Positions 50,097 to 53,072 of a DNA stretch of 53,072 bases are shown piece after piece; within the stretch, counting starts at the first letter, position 1; each line of letters begins with the position of its first letter. Source of the DNA: Verrucomicrobiota bacterium (GTDB lineage Bacteria > Verrucomicrobiota > Kiritimatiellia > RFP12 > UBA1067). The notes under the pieces are model-generated. The model worked only from the letters and a program-made list of their open reading frames with translations, ran no database searches and had not been told where the DNA came from. The stretch lies in assembly GCA_022704145.1 (NCBI GenBank), contig JAKJGY010000009.1, positions 1 to 53,072 of the forward strand, written 5' to 3'. The translations under genes were made by a program, and so were the position numbers.

Positions 50097-50983
50097 GGCG
50101 AGACTCGGGTGCCTTCGGCCAGCTTCGCCGCCACGTCGCGCATGAGGGCGGGCCAGTCGGCGTGGAGCGGGTCGATCGTGGCGAGGCGTGCGCCGAGCTG
50201 GTCGGCGAGGGTCTGGGCCGGCCGGGCGTCGTACTGCGGTTCGGTGAAGACGGTCCGCACGCCTGCGGCGCGGGCCTGGCGGATCACGCCAGCGAGGTGC
50301 CGTGCCGGAGGGGCCTTGCCGTCCTTCTCGATCACCAGCAGCGAGAGGCCGTAGTCGGCGGCGAAGTAGCTCCAGGAGGGGTGGTAGACGACCCAGGTGC
50401 GGACGGTCAGGCCGTCGAGTTTGGCGCGCACGGCGAGGTCGGTGGCGGCGATCTCCTCCACGGTGGCGCGCAGGGCTTGCTGCAGGGCGTCGTGCCGCTC
50501 GGGCAGCAGGCGCGCGAGGGCGGGGGCGGCGTTCGAGGCCATGGCGCTGAAGAGCGCGGGCGAGAGCCAGATGTGCGGGTCGCCGCCGTGGCCGGAGCAG
50601 AACTGGCCGGGGGCGTGCGCGTGGGCGTGGGCGCCGAGCTTAGTGATGCCGGCGTCGAGCGGGACGATCGTGAGGTTGGGGTTGAGGCGGGCGGCGCGGG
50701 AGGTGAGCGTCTCCTCGAACGTGAAGCCGGCGGTCAGGTAGAGCGAGGCTTCGGCCAGGCGCTTGATCTGGCGGGCGCCCGGCTCGAAGGTGTGCGGGTT
50801 GGCGCCGGGGGTCAGCAGGGACTCCACCTCGAGCGCGTCGCCGGCGAGCCGGCGCACGAGCCAGGCCTGGGGCGGCAGGGTGACGAACACCACGGGGCGG
50901 CGCCCCTCCGCGGCGACGGCGAGCGCGGTGGTGGTGAGCAGGGCGGCACAGGTCAGCAGGCGGGGCAGGCGGTGTTTAGCCAT
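50093..50983 (-). CDS. znuA: Zinc ABC transporter substrate-binding protein
   Basis: The 296-residue TroA/ZnuA-type protein has a signal peptide (MAKHRLPRLLTCAALLTTTALAVAAEG). It contains the metal ligand regions TPGANPHTFEP, the His-rich loop HAHAHAPGQFCSGHGGDPHIWLSP, VVYHPSWSYFAADYG and VFTEPQYDARPAQTLADQLG. The His-rich loop before DPHIW is characteristic of zinc-specific members. It binds zinc in the periplasm and delivers it to the permease. Its ATG overlaps the end of the TM1266-type gene by 8 bp. Confidence 0.93.
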   Translation of the reverse strand: MAKHRLPRLLTCAALLTTTALAVAAEGRRPVVFVTLPPQAWLVRRLAGDALEVESLLTPGANPHTFEPGARQIKRLAEASLYLTAGFTFEETLTSRAARLNPNLTIVPLDAGITKLGAHAHAHAPGQFCSGHGGDPHIWLSPALFSAMASNAAPALARLLPERHDALQQALRATVEEIAATDLAVRAKLDGLTVRTWVVYHPSWSYFAADYGLSLLVIEKDGKAPPARHLAGVIRQARAAGVRTVFTEPQYDARPAQTLADQLGARLATIDPLHADWPALMRDVAAKLAEGTRVSP

Positions 50984-51236
50984 TGGAGACTTCCTGTTTG
51001 GACAGAGCCGACTTGACTGAGACTCCGTCGAGGTTGCCGAGTTTGCCGGTGAGCGCGCCCAACTCGTCGGTGGTGGCCTCCACGACGAGGGTGATGACGG
51101 AGACGCCCTTATCGCGCATGGGCAGTCCGACGCGCGCGCTGATCAGGTCGGCGTGTTCGCTGAGCGCGCGGTTGACCGCCTCGGCGCGGTCGCGCCGTTC
51201 CAAGATGATGCCGACGAAACCGATCCTGCGCGCCAT
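50976..51236 (-). CDS. TM1266-type small ACT-domain regulator
   Basis: The 86-residue protein reads RRIGFVGIILERRDRAEAVNRALSEHADLISARVGLPMRDKGVSVITLVVEATTDELGALTGKLGNLDGVSVKSALSK, which is the pattern of the TM1266 family (annotated as iron-only hydrogenase system putative regulator). It is a NikR-C/ACT-like ferredoxin fold without a DNA-binding part. In other anaerobes it accompanies HydEFG genes. Here it overlaps znuA by 8 bp and lies 22 bp after proC, so it is in a zinc-uptake operon instead. The ACT fold may bind metal or a small ligand. Function unproven. Confidence 0.8.
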   Translation of the reverse strand: MARRIGFVGIILERRDRAEAVNRALSEHADLISARVGLPMRDKGVSVITLVVEATTDELGALTGKLGNLDGVSVKSALSKQEVSNG

Positions 51237-51258
51237 GGCTGCCTCGCTCTTTCGCCGG

Positions 51259-52062
51259 TCAGGCCTTGCTCAGCTCCGCGCTCCGCGCCGCGGCGGCCGC
51301 GAGGGTTTGGGCGAGGGTTTGGGCGAGGGCGGATTTCTCCAGGACGGCCAGCCCGGCGGCGGTGGTGCCTTTGGGCGAGGCCACGGCCTGGATGAAGTCC
51401 GCCGTGTCGCGGCCGGTGTTCTGGAGGTAGATCCCGGTGCCGATGAGGGTCTGTTCGGCGAGCAGGCGGGCGGCGTCGCGCGGAAGCTTCAGGGCGGTGG
51501 CGCCCGCGATGAGGGCCTGCATGACATAGGCCACGAAGGCGGGGCCCGAGCCGCTGAGGGCGGTGACGGCGTCGAAGTGCTTCTCGGGCAGCTCGAGCAC
51601 GGAGCCGGCGCTGCCGAAGAGCTGGGCGACCAGCTTGCGGTCGGCCGGCTTGGCGTTACGCGCCGCGCAGAAGACGCTCATGCCCTCCTGCACCATGAGG
51701 GCGAGGTTAGGCATGACGCGCACCAGGCGGGGCTTGTCGCCGGCGGCGCGCTTGAGGGCGGCCAGCGTCTTGCCGGCGGCGATCGAGACCAGCAGGTGGC
51801 GGGTGGTGAGCAGGGGCCTGATCTCGGCCAGGAGGGCGTCGAGGTCTTGGGGCTTGACCGCCAGCACCAGCGTGCGCGCGGTGCGCACGGCCTGTTTCAC
51901 GTCGTCGGTCACCGCGACGCCGTACTGCTTGGCCAGGAGTTCGCGGCGGGCGGCGTCGCGGTCGCAGGCGATCACGTCCCACGGGTCGCAGCAGCCGGTC
52001 TGAACCAGTGCGGAGGCGATGGCCTCCGCCATTTTTCCAGCTCCAAGAAAGGCGATAGTCAT
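51259..52062 (-). CDS. proC: Pyrroline-5-carboxylate reductase
   Basis: ProC makes proline by NAD(P)H reduction of pyrroline-5-carboxylate. The 267-residue protein has the dinucleotide motif FLGAGKMAEAIASAL, LVLAVKPQDLDALL, RVMPNLALMVQEGMSVF (usual RxMPNtPxxxxxG), ALSGSGPAFVAYVMQALIAGATALKLPRDAA and the signature SPKGTTAAGLAVLE near the end. It is the second gene of the operon, 22 bp after the unknown gene and 22 bp before the TM1266 gene. Confidence 0.96.
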   Translation of the reverse strand: MTIAFLGAGKMAEAIASALVQTGCCDPWDVIACDRDAARRELLAKQYGVAVTDDVKQAVRTARTLVLAVKPQDLDALLAEIRPLLTTRHLLVSIAAGKTLAALKRAAGDKPRLVRVMPNLALMVQEGMSVFCAARNAKPADRKLVAQLFGSAGSVLELPEKHFDAVTALSGSGPAFVAYVMQALIAGATALKLPRDAARLLAEQTLIGTGIYLQNTGRDTADFIQAVASPKGTTAAGLAVLEKSALAQTLAQTLAAAAARSAELSKA

Positions 52063-52084
52063 AGTGAGGTGCTCCCCTGTTCGG

Positions 52085-52594
52085 TTAGGCGTAGCCGTGA
52101 CGGCGCAGCTCGGTGCGAAGGTTGGTCTGGAAGGCCTGCAGGTCGGCCTCGGAGGGGCGGTAGCCGGGCGTTTCAGGCTCGAGGCCGAAGCGGCCGTACT
52201 GGTCGATCAGCCAGCGTGCCTTGACCCCGTCGGAGAAGGTCACGGAGCCGCTGACCATCGCGCCGGGCACGACCAGGCGGTCGAGCGAGAGGCTGACCGA
52301 CGAGGCACCGGGAAGGCCGTCGGCGGCGGGGCGCTGCGGCTCGTCCTCCAGCGCCTCGTCGGCGTAGGGGTCGTCGGGGTCGGCGGGTGCGGCGGGCGGC
52401 GGCTCGACGCGGGGGGGCTTCGGTTCGGGCTTGTCCTGTACGGTGGCGCCGATCTCGAGCACCAGCAGGCGCACGTCGATATAGGTGAGGTTGAGGCCGA
52501 AGTCGGCCTTGAGGTTCCGCTGCACGTCGGAGAGTGAGGCGCCTTTGGCCAGCCAGTCGGCGACCGCCTGGCGCTGCTGTTCGGAAAGTTGCAT
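52085..52594 (-). CDS. Unknown conserved-type protein, first gene of the proC-znu operon
   Basis: I do not recognise a family. The 169-residue protein begins with a helix-turn-helix-like stretch (LSEQQRQAVADWLAKGASLSDVQRNLKADFGLNLTYIDVRLLVLEIGA, about residues 3-50), followed by a Pro/Asp/Glu-rich linker (about 55-95). A beta-rich domain (SVSLSLDRLVVPGAMVSGSVTFSDGVKARWLIDQYGRFGLEP) and a C-terminal helix come last. There is no signal peptide or membrane helix. The start at 52594 has AAAAGGAG about 10 nt upstream. It could be a regulator, but no recognition helix can be asserted. Confidence 0.75.
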   Translation of the reverse strand: MQLSEQQRQAVADWLAKGASLSDVQRNLKADFGLNLTYIDVRLLVLEIGATVQDKPEPKPPRVEPPPAAPADPDDPYADEALEDEPQRPAADGLPGASSVSLSLDRLVVPGAMVSGSVTFSDGVKARWLIDQYGRFGLEPETPGYRPSEADLQAFQTNLRTELRRHGYA

Positions 52595-52620
52595 CGCTCG
52601 CAAGCTCCTTTTGGGTGACG

Positions 52621-52649
52621 ATTGTCCCAAGCCGGGGCCGCGCCGTCAA
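52621..52649 (-). promoter_or_regulatory. Putative promoter of the unknown-proC-TM1266-znuABC operon
   Basis: On the minus strand TTGACG (52649-52644) and GACAAT (52626-52621) are spaced 17 bp apart, 26 nt before the start at 52594. I see no Zur-like palindrome overlapping it. Confidence 0.5.
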
Positions 52650-52708
52650 GGTCCTTGCCGCGAGACTTTTTGTGGCGTGGCCCGCCGCATGAGAGGTGAT
52701 GAAAGGGC

Positions 52709-52737
52709 TTTGCATTCGGACGGGAGGGGGGTATGAT
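52709..52737 (+). promoter_or_regulatory. Putative leaderless promoter of the membrane 4Fe-4S protein
   Basis: TATGAT (52732-52737) with TTTGCA/TTGCAT at 52709-52715 (16-17 bp spacer) lies 9 nt before the ATG at 52747. Confidence 0.5.
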
Positions 52738-52746
52738 AACGAAATC

Positions 52747-53072
52747 ATGGCGAGACGCATTTTCAGTCTGGGGGGCAAGTGGGTGCGGCCGGTGTGGCGC
52801 GCGGCGGTGTGCGTGGCGGCGGCGGTGTGCGCGTCGGGCGCGTTCGGCGGTCCCGCGTGGCTGGCGGGCCTGGTTCCGGCGTTCAGCCCGTTTGTGGCGG
52901 CGCTGACACTGGCGGCCGGGGCGCGGCCGGCCTTTCTTTTGGGTGCGGCGGGTGTGGCGGCGGCGTGTGCGGTGTGGCCGCGCCTCTTCTGCCGCTGGTT
53001 CTGTCCGGTCGGCGCCTGCAAGGACGTCCTGATGGCGGCGGTGCCGCGGCGGGCGTGGGTGGGGCGTGTGCC
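52747..53072 (+). CDS. Membrane 4Fe-4S (NapH/polyferredoxin-like) protein, partial
   Basis: Translation from the ATG at 52747 gives MARRIFSLGGKWVRPVWRAA, a hydrophobic Ala-rich region with two to three helices, and then FCRWFCPVGACKDVL. That last segment is the CxxxCPxGAxxD form of polyferredoxins that pass electrons at the membrane (NapH, CcoG, NosR relatives). Only the first 108 codons are in the window; the remaining ferredoxin motifs would lie to the right. No Shine-Dalgarno sequence precedes the start, which is 9 nt from a -10 box. Confidence 0.75.
   Translation, partial: MARRIFSLGGKWVRPVWRAAVCVAAAVCASGAFGGPAWLAGLVPAFSPFVAALTLAAGARPAFLLGAAGVAAACAVWPRLFCRWFCPVGACKDVLMAAVPRRAWVGRV

Overview
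This window is GC-rich and densely coded on both strands. The gene content suggests an anaerobic, polysaccharide-degrading bacterium of the PVC superphylum, most likely Kiritimatiellota (formerly Verrucomicrobia subdivision 5). That placement is inferred from secreted autotransporter-repeat adhesins without barrels, an M6 protease with a Ca-loop/C-terminal module, DUF4091, beta-helix and SGNH enzymes, and a TM1266-type regulator; no 16S gene is present to confirm it. I see no rRNA, tRNA, CRISPR array, prophage or intact transposase.

Layout. 1-8 kb: two paralogous beta-strand-repeat adhesins flank a secreted M6 metalloprotease. The first adhesin has lost its 5' end at a junction carrying four copies of GTCCACTTTTG, which look like the end of a mobile element. 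8-11.3 kb: a CBM9-like protein, a HELTH membrane protease, FtsB/DivIC, a NUDIX hydrolase and Lgt. 11.4-15.8 kb: a secreted GH5-like glycosidase and an SGNH hydrolase. 15.8-19.7 kb (minus): an E2-Lpd-RlmN operon with no E1 beside it. 19.9-23.5 kb: a five-bladed-propeller glycosidase, a UPF0314 membrane protein and a CocE-type hydrolase with an EF-hand. 23.5-31.7 kb: a fructan-use cluster (secreted GH32, fructokinase, sugar-porter MFS, giant two-FAD oxidoreductase), with two kinds of repeats in or near it. 31.7-36.1 kb (minus): an operon of two SPFH proteins with tandem beta-repeats plus a DUF481 outer-membrane protein. 36.3-43.6 kb: a DUF4091 protein, a Cys-less thioredoxin-fold protein, UvrB and a secreted beta-helix protein. 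43.9-46.4 kb: a zinc-ribbon membrane protein, LipA, DUF2752 and a 55-residue zinc-ribbon membrane peptide ending at a strong terminator. 46.5-48.4 kb: a SurA-like foldase and KsgA. 48.4-52.6 kb (minus): one tight operon of an unknown protein, ProC, a TM1266/ACT regulator and ZnuABC. The window ends inside a membrane 4Fe-4S protein.

How it works together. The secreted hydrolases, adhesins and outer-membrane proteins describe a cell that attaches to and breaks down plant- or algal-type glycans, imports the sugars (fructose in particular) and phosphorylates them. The lipoate genes (LipA, E2, Lpd) supply 2-oxoacid oxidation.

The observations I find most worth following are: SPFH proteins built on three vault-like beta-repeats each; a recurrent promoter type (-35 TTGACG-like, 17+/-1 spacer, TATNNT-like) that in several genes places the start codon only 7-10 nt downstream, implying leaderless mRNAs; a short leaderless ORF overlapping the uvrB start; and a TM1266 regulator tied to zinc uptake instead of hydrogenase.
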